Part shown: piece after piece, positions 44,911 to 55,473 of the stretch | How positions within the stretch are numbered: the first letter of the stretch is position 1 | Layout of the letters: every line of letters begins with the position of its first letter | Assembly: GCA_030145385.1 (NCBI GenBank) | Contig: JAQYVU010000003.1 | Location: 62,001 to 126,000, forward strand | Reading direction: 5' to 3' | Origin: Desulfococcaceae bacterium | GTDB taxonomy: Bacteria; Desulfobacterota; Desulfobacteria; Desulfobacterales; Desulfosalsimonadaceae | Length of the DNA stretch: 64,000 nt | The notes under the pieces: model-generated | What the model saw: the letters and a program-made list of their open reading frames with translations, nothing else | Told to the model about the DNA's origin: nothing | The model's database searches: none | Program-made: the position numbers and the translations under genes

Positions 44911-47091
44911 ATGGAAAAAAGACAGCTGAGAATCGCCCTTGCGGGAAATCCGAATTCCGGAAAAACAACTATTTTCAACAACCTGACCGGAACACGGCAG
45001 AAAGTTGGAAACTGGCCCGGAGTAACGGTTGAAAAAAAAGAGGGGGATATTTTAAAGTTCGGGTATGATATGAAAATCATCGATTTGCCCGGTACTTACA
45101 GTCTGACGCCTTTTTCTATTGAAGAAATTGTGGCCAGGGATTTTATCTTAGATGAGAATCCGGATGTGGTCATTGATATTATTGATGCGTCGAACCTTGA
45201 ACGCAATCTGTATCTGGCCAATCAACTCCGGGAGCTTGACTGCAAGGTTATTTTTGCTTTAAATATGGCCGATGTCGCCAAGTCGCGCGGGTTTAAAATT
45301 GACGCTAAAAAACTGTCCGAACTTCTCGGTGTTCCGGTCGTTTTTACGGTGGGGAACAAGAATGAGGGCCTGGATGATCTGTTAAAAACAGCGATTGAGC
45401 TGGCTGAGTCTCCCCTTGAAATACCTGAGGAAAGAAGAGTCCGTTACAGCAATGACATTGAATCAGCCATTTCTGAATTAAAGGATTTTATAGAACTGCG
45501 GGTTGACAGTTCTTTTTCTTATAATTCCCGCTGGACAGCCGTCAAGCTGCTCGAGAACGATCAAATCATCAAAGACAGGATCATCGAGAAAGTCAGGGCT
45601 GAAAGCGAAAACATTCTGAGAAAAGCGGAAAAACTCCGGGGGAAATTGTCCAAACGCTTAGACGATGATCCGGAGATCGTCATGACCGATGACCGGTACG
45701 GATTTATCGCCGGTACCATTAAGGAAGTTTTATCCACCTCCACTCGCCAGCGAGTGGATATATCCCGTAATATTGATCTGGTTTTGACCAACCGGTTTCT
45801 GGGTTTCCCGATTTTTATTTTTTTTATCTGGGCGATGTTTCAGACCACATTTACCTTAGGCGCTTATCCCATGGAATGGATTGATGCCGGGGTAGGATAT
45901 GTTTCTGCTTTTTTTGCATATGTTCTGCCGGACAGCCTGTTAAAAGATCTGATAGTGGACGGCATTATCGCGGGTGTCGGGAGTATTATTATATTTTTGC
46001 CGAATATTTTACTGCTGTTTTTCTGTATTGCACTGTTCGAAGATACCGGATACATGGCACGGGCTGCGTTTTTGATGGACAAGATCATGCATCTGATCGG
46101 CCTGCACGGCAAATCATTTATTCCCATGCTCATGGGGTTCGGGTGCAGTGTGCCGGCAATAATTGCGACCCGGTCTCTGGAGAGCCGGAAAGACCGCATT
46201 CTGACTATTTTGATTACGCCGTTTATGTCCTGTTCGGCACGGCTCCCGGTATATATTGTCCTGGCCGGTACTTTTTTTGCCGCCCATGCCGGTACGGTTA
46301 TTTTTATGATCTATCTTTTCGGTATTCTTGTGGCAATCGTTACCGGCCGCCTGTTCCGTACTGCATTATTAAAAGGAGAAGACGCGCCGTTTGTTATGGA
46401 GCTGCCGCCATACCGGGTCCCTATGATGAAAAATCTTTTGATTCATATGTGGGACCGCAGCAAGATGTTTTTAAAGAAAATGGGCGGTATTATACTGGTC
46501 GGCTCGATTGTGATATGGGTGCTGTCAAATTTTCCGCAAAATATTCAATATTCGCGCGATTATGATTCGCAGATCGCCCAATTACATCAGGCCTACGAGC
46601 AGAAGGTCAGTTCAGGAGAATCCATTGATGAACTACGTCTTTTGCAGACAAAAGAGGATTTTGTTGAAAGGCTTTCCATTGCAAAAGAAGCGGAAAGAGC
46701 GGAAAAGTCGTTTATCGGCAGAATCGGAAAGGCGATTGAACCGGTATTTTTACCCATCGGTATTGACTGGCGGGGAAGTGTTGCTTTGCTGACCGGTTTT
46801 GTGGCAAAGGAAATTGTTGTCAGCACCATGGGTGTTTTGTATGCCGCAGAAGGCGATGCAGAGTCCGATGCATTGCGCAATGCGCTGTTAAAATCGGGGA
46901 TGACGCCGCTTTCCGCACTCTCAATGATGATTTTTGTTCTTCTGTATGTTCCCTGCCTGGCAACCATCGGCGCTATCACCCGCGAAACCGGGTCGGTGAA
47001 ATGGACGTTGTTTAATATTGCGTTTACCACGACAGTGGCATGGGGCATGTCGTTTGTTGTTTATCAGGGCGGGCGTCTTATAGGTTTTTAG
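44911..47091 (+). CDS. feoB: FeoB, ferrous iron transporter
   Basis: 726-residue inner-membrane Fe(II) transporter. The N-terminal G domain has GNPNSGKTTIFNNLTG (residues ~11-26), DLPGTYSLTPFS near 58 and NMAD near 118. A helical GDI region runs to ~260, then the membrane domain with two Gate-type repeats (GFGCSVPAIIATRSL near 406, GFVAKEIVVSTMGVLYA near 630). The cysteines in CSVP and FMSCSARLP are the usual ones on the transport path. Length is slightly below E. coli FeoB (773). No FeoC is present. A hairpin terminator lies downstream at 47218. Confidence 0.96.
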   Translation: MEKRQLRIALAGNPNSGKTTIFNNLTGTRQKVGNWPGVTVEKKEGDILKFGYDMKIIDLPGTYSLTPFSIEEIVARDFILDENPDVVIDIIDASNLERNLYLANQLRELDCKVIFALNMADVAKSRGFKIDAKKLSELLGVPVVFTVGNKNEGLDDLLKTAIELAESPLEIPEERRVRYSNDIESAISELKDFIELRVDSSFSYNSRWTAVKLLENDQIIKDRIIEKVRAESENILRKAEKLRGKLSKRLDDDPEIVMTDDRYGFIAGTIKEVLSTSTRQRVDISRNIDLVLTNRFLGFPIFIFFIWAMFQTTFTLGAYPMEWIDAGVGYVSAFFAYVLPDSLLKDLIVDGIIAGVGSIIIFLPNILLLFFCIALFEDTGYMARAAFLMDKIMHLIGLHGKSFIPMLMGFGCSVPAIIATRSLESRKDRILTILITPFMSCSARLPVYIVLAGTFFAAHAGTVIFMIYLFGILVAIVTGRLFRTALLKGEDAPFVMELPPYRVPMMKNLLIHMWDRSKMFLKKMGGIILVGSIVIWVLSNFPQNIQYSRDYDSQIAQLHQAYEQKVSSGESIDELRLLQTKEDFVERLSIAKEAERAEKSFIGRIGKAIEPVFLPIGIDWRGSVALLTGFVAKEIVVSTMGVLYAAEGDAESDALRNALLKSGMTPLSALSMMIFVLLYVPCLATIGAITRETGSVKWTLFNIAFTTTVAWGMSFVVYQGGRLIGF

Positions 47092-47217
47092 CACAAGCCT
47101 GATTTGCCCATTTGCTGTGTTATAATTGGAGTGCGGTAGGCACACTACAGCTTCACCACTTATGCCTTGCGAATGAACAAATCAAACTTGTGTAAAATCG
47201 GGTTATCGATTTTCCGT

Positions 47218-47244
47218 GGTTCCCACGGCCCTTTCGTGGGAACC
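47218..47244. terminator. Hairpin terminator between convergent feoB and clpB
   Basis: GGTTCCCACG (47218-47227) pairs perfectly with CGTGGGAACC (47235-47244) over a 7-nt loop, 15 nt before the clpB stop. A modest run follows on both sides (ATATTAATTT; on the other strand GAAAATCG). It probably ends both transcripts. Confidence 0.7.
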
Positions 47245-47258
47245 CATATTAATTTAAA

Positions 47259-49877
47259 CTACGCCGCATGGGACGAATCCTTGGGAATCCCGGGAATGAT
47301 ATGAAACCGGATTTTATCTTCTTCCGCATACGCTTTGATCTGGCTTGATTCTTTCATATCGCCTTTTAAAATTTCCATTGAAAGCGGGTTTTCAATGTAC
47401 TGCTGAATAGTCCGTTTCAAAGGCCGGGCGCCATACACCGGGTCAAATCCTTTTTCTGCAAGAAGATCTTTGGCGTCATCCGACAGTTGAAGATCAATGT
47501 CCATGTCTGCGAGCCGTTTACCCAACCGTTCCAATTGAATGTCAACAATTTGGCGAATTTGTCGGTGGGTCAGGCTATGGAAAATAATATTTTCGTCAAC
47601 CCGGTTGAGAAACTCGGGTTTGAAACCGGCCCGTAAAGCTTGCATAATTTTTTCTTCCATTTTTTCGCGATTGGTATCTGAAATTTCCTGTATCAGGTGA
47701 CTGCCAATATTGGATGTCATAATGATCAGCGTGTTCTTGAAATCAACGGTTTTTCCCTGGCCGTCCGTCAGGCGTCCATCATCCAGTATCTGTAAAAGGA
47801 CGTTAAAGATATCCGGATGTGCTTTTTCGATTTCATCAAAAAGAATCACGGAATAGGGCCGTCGTCGCACTGCTTCGGTAAGATATCCGCCTTCTTCATA
47901 CCCGACATACCCCGGAGGGGCGCCGATCAGGCGGGAAACCGTATGCTTTTCCATGTATTCCGACATGTCCACCCGGATGATGGCCTGTTCATTATCATAG
48001 AGAAATTCCGCTAAGGATTTGGCAAGCTCGGTCTTGCCGACCCCGGTGGGCCCCAGGAATATGAATGATCCAATGGGCCGGTTCGGATCCTGAAGGCCTG
48101 ACCGGGCACGGCGAACCGCATTGGAAACAGCAGTCACCGCTTCATCCTGACCGATCAGCCGTTTTTTCAGGCGGTCTTCCATGTGTACCAGTTTTTCACG
48201 CTCTCCTTCGAGCATTTTCTGTACCGGTATGCCGGTCCATTTGGATACAATTTCTGCAATATCTTCCGCATCCACCTCTTCCCGGAGCATTTTTCGATGA
48301 ACCTGAATATCAACAAGCTTTTGATTGGCCTGATCAAGCCGGCTTTTCAGCTCATTTCGTATGCCATAACGCAGTTCAGCCACCCTTTCAAGGTTGCCTT
48401 CCCGCTCGGCCTGCTGCTCTTCAATGTCGATTCGGTCCAGTTCGGATTTAATGGACTGAATAGTGGCAATGATGTCTTTTTCGTTCTGCCAGTGGGCGTT
48501 TAAGCGGTTAAAATCCTCTTTTAATGATTCAAGGTCTTTTTCCAGTTTTTTCAGACGGTCTTTAGAGGCGCTGTCGGTTTCTTTTTTTAAAGCCTCGCGT
48601 TCGATTTCCAGTTGAGTGATCTTGCGCTGTATTTCATCGATTTCAGCCGGCTTGCTGTCGATTTCGATCCGCAGGCGTGATGCTGCTTCATCGATTAAAT
48701 CGATTGCTTTATCCGGAAGAAAACGATCGGTAATATAGCGGTCGGACAGAGTGGCTGCCGCAACAATCGCAGAATCTTTTATTTTCACCCCATGATGCAC
48801 TTCATATTTTTGTTTTAATCCCCTTAAGATCGAAATGGTGTCCTCTTTCGTCGGTTCGGCTGCCAGGACCGGCTGAAATCGACGTTCCAGGGCCGCGTCC
48901 TTTTCAATATATTTTCGGTATTCGGAAATGGTCGTGGCACCGATACAACGCAGTGTTCCCCGGGCAAGGGCAGGCTTTAACATATTGGAGGCATCCAGGG
49001 ATCCTTCGGAGGCTCCGGCACCGACCAGCGTATGAAGTTCATCGATAAAGAGGATGATTTTTCCTTCGGCTTTTTCAACTTCCTTTACCACGGCTTTCAA
49101 GCGGTCTTCGAATTCACCCCGGTATTTCGCACCGGCAATCAGTGTTCCCATATCCAGAACAATTAACCGGCGATTTTTTAAGGCTTCGGAAACATCTCCT
49201 TCAACAATTCTCTGGGCAAGTCCTTCGACAATAGCGGTTTTGCCGACACCCGGTTCTCCGATCAGCACCGGATTGTTTTTTGTTCGCCGGGACAAAACCT
49301 GGGCGATGCGCCTTATTTCTTCATCCCGGCCGATCACCGGGTCAATTTTGCCCAGACGGGCATTTTCGGTCAGATCATGGGTGTATTTTTCCAGGGCCTG
49401 GTATTTATCCTCCGGATTCTGGTCGGTAATAGTCTGGTTGCCCCGGATTCCCATCAGAACTTTCAGCACTTTTTCTTTGGTAATTCCAAAATGGTTGAAA
49501 ATATTTTTAAGCCGGTTGTCTTTTATATCTAAAATCGCAAGAAAAATATGTTCTACGCTGACATATTGATCTTTCATGTTCGATGCTTCTGTAAACGCTT
49601 TTTCAAGCATTTTTCGAAAAAGATCGGATAAGTATGCATCACCGACAGCGCCCTGGATTTTAGGCAGTTTTTCGATTGCCTGTAATGTCTCGCGAGCCAC
49701 ATCATTCGGTGTGACACCGATTTTTTGCAGGATGGATCCGGCAATGCTGTCGGTATCATTTAGCATCACATACAAAAAATGCACCGGTTCAATCTGCTGC
49801 TGATTGTTTTTAGATGTAAATGCATGCGCTTCCTGAATCAGTTCCTGAGATTTCAATGTAAATTTATCAAAACGCAT
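47259..49877 (-). CDS. clpB: ClpB disaggregase
   Basis: 872-residue AAA+ chaperone that rescues aggregated proteins with DnaK. The N-terminal Clp domain covers residues ~1-150 ([20 protein letters not shown]). AAA-1 has Walker [10 protein letters not shown] near 206 and Walker [15 protein letters not shown]. The M-domain coiled coil spans ~410-525 ([20 protein letters not shown]). AAA-2 has Walker [10 protein letters not shown] near 610 and [20 protein letters not shown]. The M-domain separates it from ClpA/ClpC. AGGAGG lies a few bases before ATG 49877. It is transcribed alone, divergent from the HD-GYP gene. Confidence 0.97.
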   Translation of the reverse strand: MRFDKFTLKSQELIQEAHAFTSKNNQQQIEPVHFLYVMLNDTDSIAGSILQKIGVTPNDVARETLQAIEKLPKIQGAVGDAYLSDLFRKMLEKAFTEASNMKDQYVSVEHIFLAILDIKDNRLKNIFNHFGITKEKVLKVLMGIRGNQTITDQNPEDKYQALEKYTHDLTENARLGKIDPVIGRDEEIRRIAQVLSRRTKNNPVLIGEPGVGKTAIVEGLAQRIVEGDVSEALKNRRLIVLDMGTLIAGAKYRGEFEDRLKAVVKEVEKAEGKIILFIDELHTLVGAGASEGSLDASNMLKPALARGTLRCIGATTISEYRKYIEKDAALERRFQPVLAAEPTKEDTISILRGLKQKYEVHHGVKIKDSAIVAAATLSDRYITDRFLPDKAIDLIDEAASRLRIEIDSKPAEIDEIQRKITQLEIEREALKKETDSASKDRLKKLEKDLESLKEDFNRLNAHWQNEKDIIATIQSIKSELDRIDIEEQQAEREGNLERVAELRYGIRNELKSRLDQANQKLVDIQVHRKMLREEVDAEDIAEIVSKWTGIPVQKMLEGEREKLVHMEDRLKKRLIGQDEAVTAVSNAVRRARSGLQDPNRPIGSFIFLGPTGVGKTELAKSLAEFLYDNEQAIIRVDMSEYMEKHTVSRLIGAPPGYVGYEEGGYLTEAVRRRPYSVILFDEIEKAHPDIFNVLLQILDDGRLTDGQGKTVDFKNTLIIMTSNIGSHLIQEISDTNREKMEEKIMQALRAGFKPEFLNRVDENIIFHSLTHRQIRQIVDIQLERLGKRLADMDIDLQLSDDAKDLLAEKGFDPVYGARPLKRTIQQYIENPLSMEILKGDMKESSQIKAYAEEDKIRFHIIPGIPKDSSHAA

Positions 49878-50209
49878 GAGTCCTCCTTTTTTTAAGTTGA
49901 TTTATGCGGGTTTTTTACTTTAAATTAATCGTTTGATTGGTAACATATTGTCTTTTAATAAAATAATCACTTTCAAGATTGTGTCAACCGGGAGTTGAGA
50001 TGAGTAGGAAATCTAATTTTTAATTGACCTTGTTATCAAGTTTAAATACTATAGAAAGTAATTGAATTTAAATAATATGCTTCGGAATGCGATTTATTTT
50101 TATTCATAATTTAGATTTATTTTGATTTTTGTGATTGGTTTGTTAACGAAAGACAGGCATGCCAATATGAATATGGTAGCGTTTTAATGAGTGAGGAGTG
50201 TTAAGCGGT
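49878..50209. other. Divergent intergenic region, clpB / HD-GYP
   Basis: About 330 AT-rich bases. For clpB (minus strand), TTGACA (complement of 49982-49987) with a 17-nt spacer to an ATTTTA-like box could be a promoter. CTTGAA overlaps it (complement of 49972-49977), resembling a sigma-32 -35 element, but no CCCCAT-type -10 follows at the right distance. No gene is evident. Confidence 0.4.
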
Positions 50210-51439
50210 ATGGGATTCCAGCATTCTCAATATGCCCGGTATCCAAGAAGTGAAATCGCCTCGATTATGAAAAGAATCGAGGAATTCAACTATTTGCAGG
50301 ATATTGATGCCATTCTCGACAAAATCCTTGAAGAAGCCCGCAGTCTTTCAAATGCCGATGCCGGCTCAATTTTTATTGCTGAGGATGACCGCCTGCGGTT
50401 CGGGTATGTTCATAATGATACCCTGTTTAAAAAAGATGAGGCCAATGAGGAAATTTATGTTGATTTTTCAGTGCCCATTGATGGCCAGTCAATCGTCGGG
50501 TATGTGGCTTTAACCGGCAATACAATCGTAATTGACGATGCATACAACCTCTCATCGGGCAGTCCGTTTACGTTTAATTCCGATTATGATCAAAAATCCG
50601 GATATAAAACCCGGTCGATTTTAGCCGTGCCGCTTTATACGTTTCACGGCCGGCTGGTGGGGGTCATGCAGCTTATTAATGCCAAAGATGAATGCGGTCG
50701 GGTAATCGCTTTTAGAAAACGGATCCAGGATCTTGTTCCTTTGCTTGCCAATAATGCCGCTGTTGCGATTGATCGCGGGATTATGAACAGGGAGATGATC
50801 CTGCGAATGGTTAAAATGGCTGAACTCAGGGATCCGACAGAAACCGGCGCGCATGTTCAACGGGTCGGTGCGTATTCATCTGAAATTTATCATCAGTGGG
50901 CAATAAAACATAAAATTGATAAGCATGAAAAAAACCGAACTAAGGATTTAATCCGACTGGCTGCCATGCTTCATGATGTCGGAAAAGTCGGGATCCCGGA
51001 CAAAATTTTAAAAAAACCGGGTAAACTGACGGACAGTGAGTTTGATACCATGAAATGGCATACCGTTTATGGGGGGCGTTTATTCATGAACCAAACATCA
51101 AGCCTTGATAAAATGAGTTTGCAGATTGCACTTAATCATCATGAAAAATGGAACGGCAAGGGATACCCTGGTAAAATAGATGACATAATGAAGCCGGATG
51201 TTAAGCTGGGGCTTCCCAGGAAAAAAGAGGATATACCGTTAAGTGCTCGGATTGTATCTCTTGCGGATGTTTTTGATGCACTGGTTTCCAATCGATCGTA
51301 CAAGGAGCCCTGGAGTGACACGCGGGCGTATGAAGCGATTGAGGCGAATGCCGGCAAACACTTTGATCCTGAAATCGTAGAAATGTTTTTTCAGATTCTT
51401 CCGGTAATCCAGGCGATTCGAAAAAAATACAGAGAATAA
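50210..51439 (+). CDS. GAF and HD-GYP domain c-di-GMP phosphodiesterase
   Basis: About 409 residues from ATG 50210 (GAGGAG ~12 nt upstream; a GTG at 50198 is also in frame). The N-terminal GAF sensor spans ~20-175 (YLQDIDAILDKILEEARSLS; ADAGSIFIAEDD). The HD-GYP output domain covers ~200-400 with AAMLHDVGKVGIPDKIL, HTVYGGRLF, NHHEKWNGKGYPGKI and LADVFDALVS; the HD and GYP motifs are intact, so it should hydrolyse cyclic di-GMP. The GAF ligand is unknown. It may link a signal to the surface-adhesin and polysaccharide loci in the window, but no direct link is seen. The HD gene at 51500 follows within 60 nt. Confidence 0.9.
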   Translation: MGFQHSQYARYPRSEIASIMKRIEEFNYLQDIDAILDKILEEARSLSNADAGSIFIAEDDRLRFGYVHNDTLFKKDEANEEIYVDFSVPIDGQSIVGYVALTGNTIVIDDAYNLSSGSPFTFNSDYDQKSGYKTRSILAVPLYTFHGRLVGVMQLINAKDECGRVIAFRKRIQDLVPLLANNAAVAIDRGIMNREMILRMVKMAELRDPTETGAHVQRVGAYSSEIYHQWAIKHKIDKHEKNRTKDLIRLAAMLHDVGKVGIPDKILKKPGKLTDSEFDTMKWHTVYGGRLFMNQTSSLDKMSLQIALNHHEKWNGKGYPGKIDDIMKPDVKLGLPRKKEDIPLSARIVSLADVFDALVSNRSYKEPWSDTRAYEAIEANAGKHFDPEIVEMFFQILPVIQAIRKKYRE

Positions 51440-51499
51440 AGTTAAACAGCCTTTGGGCTTCATCAACAGAAACTATTATATTCCGGACCGGAGTGATTG

Positions 51500-52414
51500 A
51501 TGGAGAAAGAAGCAACTAAATTGTATGACTTGTTCGACTGCCAGAACCAAAAGGGGGTCCTGGCGGAAATTGTTACGATCATTTCTCTGCTTGATTCTGG
51601 ACGTATAGTGGATCAGTTCAAATCAGTTTATCAGGATATTGTCCGATTATTTAACGGAGAATATCCCGGTTACAGAGCTTCTAATACCAAATATCATAAC
51701 CTGGAACATACAACCATGGTCACGCTGGCCACTGTGCGTCTGATTCACGGAAGTGTTAAGGGCGGTTTCCGGTTTAAGCCGGATAATGTCCTGCTGGGGC
51801 TTCTTGCCGCGTTGTTCCATGATTCCGGGCTGATCCAGACCAAACAGGACCGGAAGGGCACCGGTGCCAAGTATACCATTGGACATGAAAAGCGAAGTGT
51901 CGGTTTTATGCGAAAGAATCTGGGTACAAAGGATTTTTCAAAGCAGCAGATGGACGACTGTGAGCAGTTGATAAAATGCACCAATTTAAAAATTGAAGTA
52001 GCAGACATTTCCTTCCGGTCTAAAGAAATTGAAGATTTGGGTAAAATTGTCGGCTCTGCAGATTTGCTCGCCCAAATGGCGGATCGGCATTACCTGGAAA
52101 AATTGATCCTTTTGTTTAAAGAATTTGAAGAAGCCGGTATTCCCGGATTTGATTCCGAAGAAGAGCTTCTTGAGAAGACTGAAGGGTTTTATAAAAATGT
52201 AACTCAAAAACGTTTAACTCAGGATTTTAACAATATTTCGTCTAATATGACAAATCATTTCAAGTATCGATGGAATATTGACCGTGATTTGTATGGCGAA
52301 TCTATTTTTAATAATATTAAATATTTAAAATCAATATTAAGCGGCGGTAAAAAAAGCCGCTTGTTCTATCAGCAGCATCTGAAACGAGGGGGACTGGTTA
52401 AAGAAAGAGAATAA
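51500..52414 (+). CDS. HD-domain phosphohydrolase-like protein
   Basis: 304-residue HD protein, probably with the GAF/HD-GYP gene in one operon. ATG 51500 follows GGAG by 8 nt. Metal-site candidates are YHNLEHTTMV near residue 56, ALFHDSGLI near 94 and SADLLAQMADRH near 176. There is no GYP motif, so it is not a classical HD-GYP; it resembles PDE-type HD proteins (HNxxH, HD, D). The basic C-terminal ~60 residues may be disordered. Substrate unknown; cyclic nucleotides are one possibility. Confidence 0.75.
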   Translation: MEKEATKLYDLFDCQNQKGVLAEIVTIISLLDSGRIVDQFKSVYQDIVRLFNGEYPGYRASNTKYHNLEHTTMVTLATVRLIHGSVKGGFRFKPDNVLLGLLAALFHDSGLIQTKQDRKGTGAKYTIGHEKRSVGFMRKNLGTKDFSKQQMDDCEQLIKCTNLKIEVADISFRSKEIEDLGKIVGSADLLAQMADRHYLEKLILLFKEFEEAGIPGFDSEEELLEKTEGFYKNVTQKRLTQDFNNISSNMTNHFKYRWNIDRDLYGESIFNNIKYLKSILSGGKKSRLFYQQHLKRGGLVKERE

Positions 52415-52750
52415 GGACAAAACGGTCCCAATTATCTGCCGTCATTGTTGAGTAGCGATGCATAATTTTTTAAATAAGCCTGGTTTTTAATAAATCAATC
52501 GCCTTCAATTGTGCGTAGTATTCGGTCCATATTGTTTTTGTCATGATATGCCTTTATGATAAATAATCCTTTGTCAATACAGATTGCTTAAAGATCATAA
52601 GACTGTTTTTATGTGACATTTGTGTAATAATTTAAATATGTTACATAGGCGGTATTCCTTTGCCGCATCGGCCTGCGTTGGGCTCAATTCAGGGGTAATT
52701 GAATATATTGGCAGCGCGGTAAAATTATTGAATTGAAGTAAGGAGTAAGC
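52415..52750. other. Intergenic region upstream of the adhesin locus
   Basis: 336 AT-rich bases without an evident gene. It should contain the promoter for 52751; a TTGTCA-17-ATCATA pair near 52573 is a weak candidate. No riboswitch core that I recognise is present. A ribosome site AAGGAG precedes the ATG. Confidence 0.4.
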
Positions 52751-54238
52751 ATGCATCAGTCGTTTAAAATTTTTTTCATTTGTATGTTACTGTGGAGCAT
52801 TTTTAATCCGGTCTTCGCAGATGAGATTGCCCATAATTATTACGGTCTGGGGGTATTTGCCTATGAAGAGGGAAATTTCACGGAAGCCAGGGACCTCTTG
52901 TTAAAAGCCGTTGTTCTGGATCCGGAAAACGCCCGGGCAAATTTTTATCTCGGCCAGGCATATGTCAAGCTGGCGCAGCCAGACAAAGCGGAGCATTATT
53001 TGACAACGGCACTCTCACTGGATCCGCAGGTCCCGGGCCTAAAGTATTCTCTGGGAATTCTTTTTTACCAAATAAATGATTATGAACAAGCCCGGCAAAA
53101 ATTTGAAGAAGTGGTTGCCGGGAACCCATCAGATATTCTGGCAATATACTATTCAGGGATGAGCCTGTATAAGCTTGAACAATACGATGCGGCCGGCGGG
53201 CTTCTGATCGAGGCCGCCCAAATGAGCCCGAGTATTGAAGCCAACGGATACTATTACGCAGGCGTCTGTAATTATCAACTGAGGCGCCTTGACGAAGCGG
53301 TAAAACAATTTGAGCATGTGATGGAAATTGCGGATTCTGAAGACCTTAAAGATAATGCACGATTATGGGCGCAAACCATCAAAAAGAATCAGGCAGCCGT
53401 CAAGCCCTATAGTTTATATCTTAAAACCGGTTATTTGTATGACGATAATGTCGTTCTGGAACCGGCTGACCGGGATATTGTTTCCGATGAAAGTGACAGC
53501 GCGTTTTTGTTATATTTTTCCGGCAAGTACGATTTGATTGATGATCGTCAGTTGAGATCGGGCATCGGTTACAGTCATTATCAAACCTGGTATCAGGATC
53601 TGGATGAATATGATTTAACCGGAAGTATCGGCAATGTTTATTTAAATTATAAGTTTTGTGAATCCGTGACAATGGGTGTCAAATACCTGCCCACCTACTA
53701 CTGGGTCGATTCCGAGAGTTATCTAATGCAGCACCAGGTAAAGCCCTCTGCACTATGGATGATCGATAATTTTAATGCAGTCGATTTTTCATACAGTTAC
53801 TATCGGAATAATTATTTTACAGATAATTCCCGGGACGGACATTCCAATGAAATGACGGCGGATTATTCCCATGGATTTTCAAGTTTAGACGGATTCATGT
53901 TTTGCGGTATCGGGTTTGAGGTTTATTCGGCTTTTGAAAAAGACCAGGATTATCGTGAACTGAAAACGCGGCTGGGAATCTCCTATGATGTATTTGATCA
54001 GACGAATATAACGGTTTACGGAAATTACTATGGTAAGCAGTATGATGCCAGGGATTTGACGTATAAAGTCAAAAGGGATGATTCCCGGTATTTTGCATCC
54101 GCATCCATTACCCGGAATATCTGGAAGCAATGGCTGAACGTTTCAGCGGAATACACTTATACGAAAAATAATTCAAATATTGCTGATTTTGATTATGAAC
54201 GAAATGCCATACTTCTTTCTGTATCCGTTAAATTATGA
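52751..54238 (+). CDS. TPR / outer-membrane beta-barrel protein
   Basis: 495-residue exported protein. The signal peptide is ~1-23 (IFFICMLLWSIFNPVFA). Five or more TPRs span ~28-215 (YGLGVFAYEEGNFTEARDLL; ARANFYLGQAYVKLAQPDKA; GYYYAGVCNYQLRRLDEAVK). Residues ~225-495 form an aromatic, alternating-strand barrel (TGYLYDDNVVLEPADRD; TMGVKYLPTYYWVDSESY) ending ILLSVSVKL. TPR-barrel proteins of this layout act as outer-membrane export or surface-assembly factors (SLAM/PgaA-like). Here it heads a set with a FecR protein and a giant beta-helix adhesin, so it may help export or anchor that adhesin. A long palindrome overlaps its stop codon. Confidence 0.78.
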   Translation: MHQSFKIFFICMLLWSIFNPVFADEIAHNYYGLGVFAYEEGNFTEARDLLLKAVVLDPENARANFYLGQAYVKLAQPDKAEHYLTTALSLDPQVPGLKYSLGILFYQINDYEQARQKFEEVVAGNPSDILAIYYSGMSLYKLEQYDAAGGLLIEAAQMSPSIEANGYYYAGVCNYQLRRLDEAVKQFEHVMEIADSEDLKDNARLWAQTIKKNQAAVKPYSLYLKTGYLYDDNVVLEPADRDIVSDESDSAFLLYFSGKYDLIDDRQLRSGIGYSHYQTWYQDLDEYDLTGSIGNVYLNYKFCESVTMGVKYLPTYYWVDSESYLMQHQVKPSALWMIDNFNAVDFSYSYYRNNYFTDNSRDGHSNEMTADYSHGFSSLDGFMFCGIGFEVYSAFEKDQDYRELKTRLGISYDVFDQTNITVYGNYYGKQYDARDLTYKVKRDDSRYFASASITRNIWKQWLNVSAEYTYTKNNSNIADFDYERNAILLSVSVKL

Positions 54239-54361
54239 TGGCTTCGCAAAAAGTCCAAATTCTGTGTTGCACAGCATTCCTCGTCACTGCGGAGTAGGCT
54301 AACTACGCCTCATTCCTCAGAATTTGTGCGCCTTGAATTTGAAGCTTTTTTCTTTGCCATC
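54237..54361. repeat. 125-nt imperfect palindromic element
   Basis: It begins GATGGC (54237) and ends GCCATC (54361). The arms align along most of their length (GATGGCTTCGCAAAAAGTCC against the complement of GAAGCTTTTTTCTTTGCCATC; both continue to AAATTCTG). It can fold into one long hairpin. It overlaps the TGA of the preceding gene. No transposase is encoded, so a MITE- or REP-like element is the best reading. GATGGCTTCG...-type ends are, from memory, common in Desulfobacterota genomes. Confidence 0.7.
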
Positions 54362-54412
54362 CGAATCTGATTTTTTATAGAATTATCAAATAATAGCTGG
54401 AGAATAAATACG

Positions 54413-55405
54413 ATGAGCATCAAAAGCGTATTGAATGTTTTTATAAGTATTATTTTAACAATGGTATCATTCGGTTCATCAGCCCATGCGGCTGGTCCTT
54501 CGGACCGGATTGATATTGAAAAAATCATTGTCCGGGAGGTGTATGAACCGGGAAACGGGTCGGCAGTGGGTAAAATCCGCCAGGTATCCGGAACCGTGCT
54601 GATCGTTCACCAGGCCCAGGAACATGGTTATCGGGCCGAGAAAGACCTGGACCTGTTCAAGGGCGATACTGTTTTTACCGGAAAAGACGGCAACGCTTCA
54701 TTTGCGCTCAATGACGGCAGTTTTATATCGCTTTCTCCGGGAACTCAGATGGTAATCAATAAAAGCGTTTATGCGGTAAAACAAAAAACAAGATCTTCGT
54801 TTATGAATATGATCACAGGTAAGGCCCGCTTTGTGGTCAAAAAATTCGTTGATGCAAGACATTCTGAATTCAAGGTTAAAACCCGGACATCCGTGGCCGG
54901 AGTCAGGGGATCCGACTTTATTATTGATGCGGCTGAAACCATCACGGAAATAACCGCCCTTGAAAAAACCGAAATAGAGGTCATCAGTTTGTCTAATCCG
55001 GAAGCCGAGCCGCTTGTTCTTCATGATTTTGAACAAACGACTGTCAGTATGGGGGGGCTGCCGGAAGAGGCTCAGAAGGTCAAGTCAGAAGAGATAGATC
55101 GTCTGATGAAAGAATTTAAATTTTTACCGTCTGATCAGTCACCGATTGAGCAGGAGTTTAAAGTTTCTGCCGTGCCGGTAGCAATGGAAAATATTTATGT
55201 GGCTGAAGATGATCTGATTGCTCCAAATTTTCAGCAAATCCATCCGGTTGAAGTACAGGCCAATTCTCTGCAGGATCTGCTGCAATCCAAAAATATCCTG
55301 ATGGACGAACACGATATTGAAGAACAGAATACTCAGATTTATCAGGAAAAGAATGAAACCATACAAAAAAGGCCGCTGCCGGGTTTTCCCGGGTCGCCGG
55401 AATAA
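54413..55405 (+). CDS. FecR-domain secreted protein
   Basis: 330-residue exported protein. The signal peptide is ~1-27 (VFISIILTMVSFGSSAHAA). The FecR domain spans ~45-200: VGKIRQVSGTVLIV, GDTVFTGKDGNASFALNDGS, FISLSPGTQMVINK and FKVKTRTSVAGVRGSDFII. Residues ~200-330 are acidic and likely flexible (QDLLQSKNILMDEHDIEEQN). No anti-sigma transmembrane arrangement or sigma factor is present, so it is unlikely to be an iron-siderophore regulator. Such FecR proteins typically sit beside large adhesins or surface proteins. It lies between the TPR-barrel protein and the giant adhesin. Confidence 0.85.
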   Translation: MSIKSVLNVFISIILTMVSFGSSAHAAGPSDRIDIEKIIVREVYEPGNGSAVGKIRQVSGTVLIVHQAQEHGYRAEKDLDLFKGDTVFTGKDGNASFALNDGSFISLSPGTQMVINKSVYAVKQKTRSSFMNMITGKARFVVKKFVDARHSEFKVKTRTSVAGVRGSDFIIDAAETITEITALEKTEIEVISLSNPEAEPLVLHDFEQTTVSMGGLPEEAQKVKSEEIDRLMKEFKFLPSDQSPIEQEFKVSAVPVAMENIYVAEDDLIAPNFQQIHPVEVQANSLQDLLQSKNILMDEHDIEEQNTQIYQEKNETIQKRPLPGFPGSPE

Positions 55406-55473
55406 GTCAAGAAAAGCGCGGACGCTGAGTTTTTTTAATGAATATGCCGGTTAGCCGGTTTCAGGAGGATATA

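Noticed and set aside
49970-49990. Sigma-32 heat-shock promoter for clpB
   Set aside because: CTTGAA is present on the minus strand, but no CCCCAT-type -10 box lies at the required spacing.
52415-52750. Cyclic-di-GMP riboswitch upstream of the adhesin locus
   Set aside because: No GEMM-type conserved core could be found by eye on either strand.
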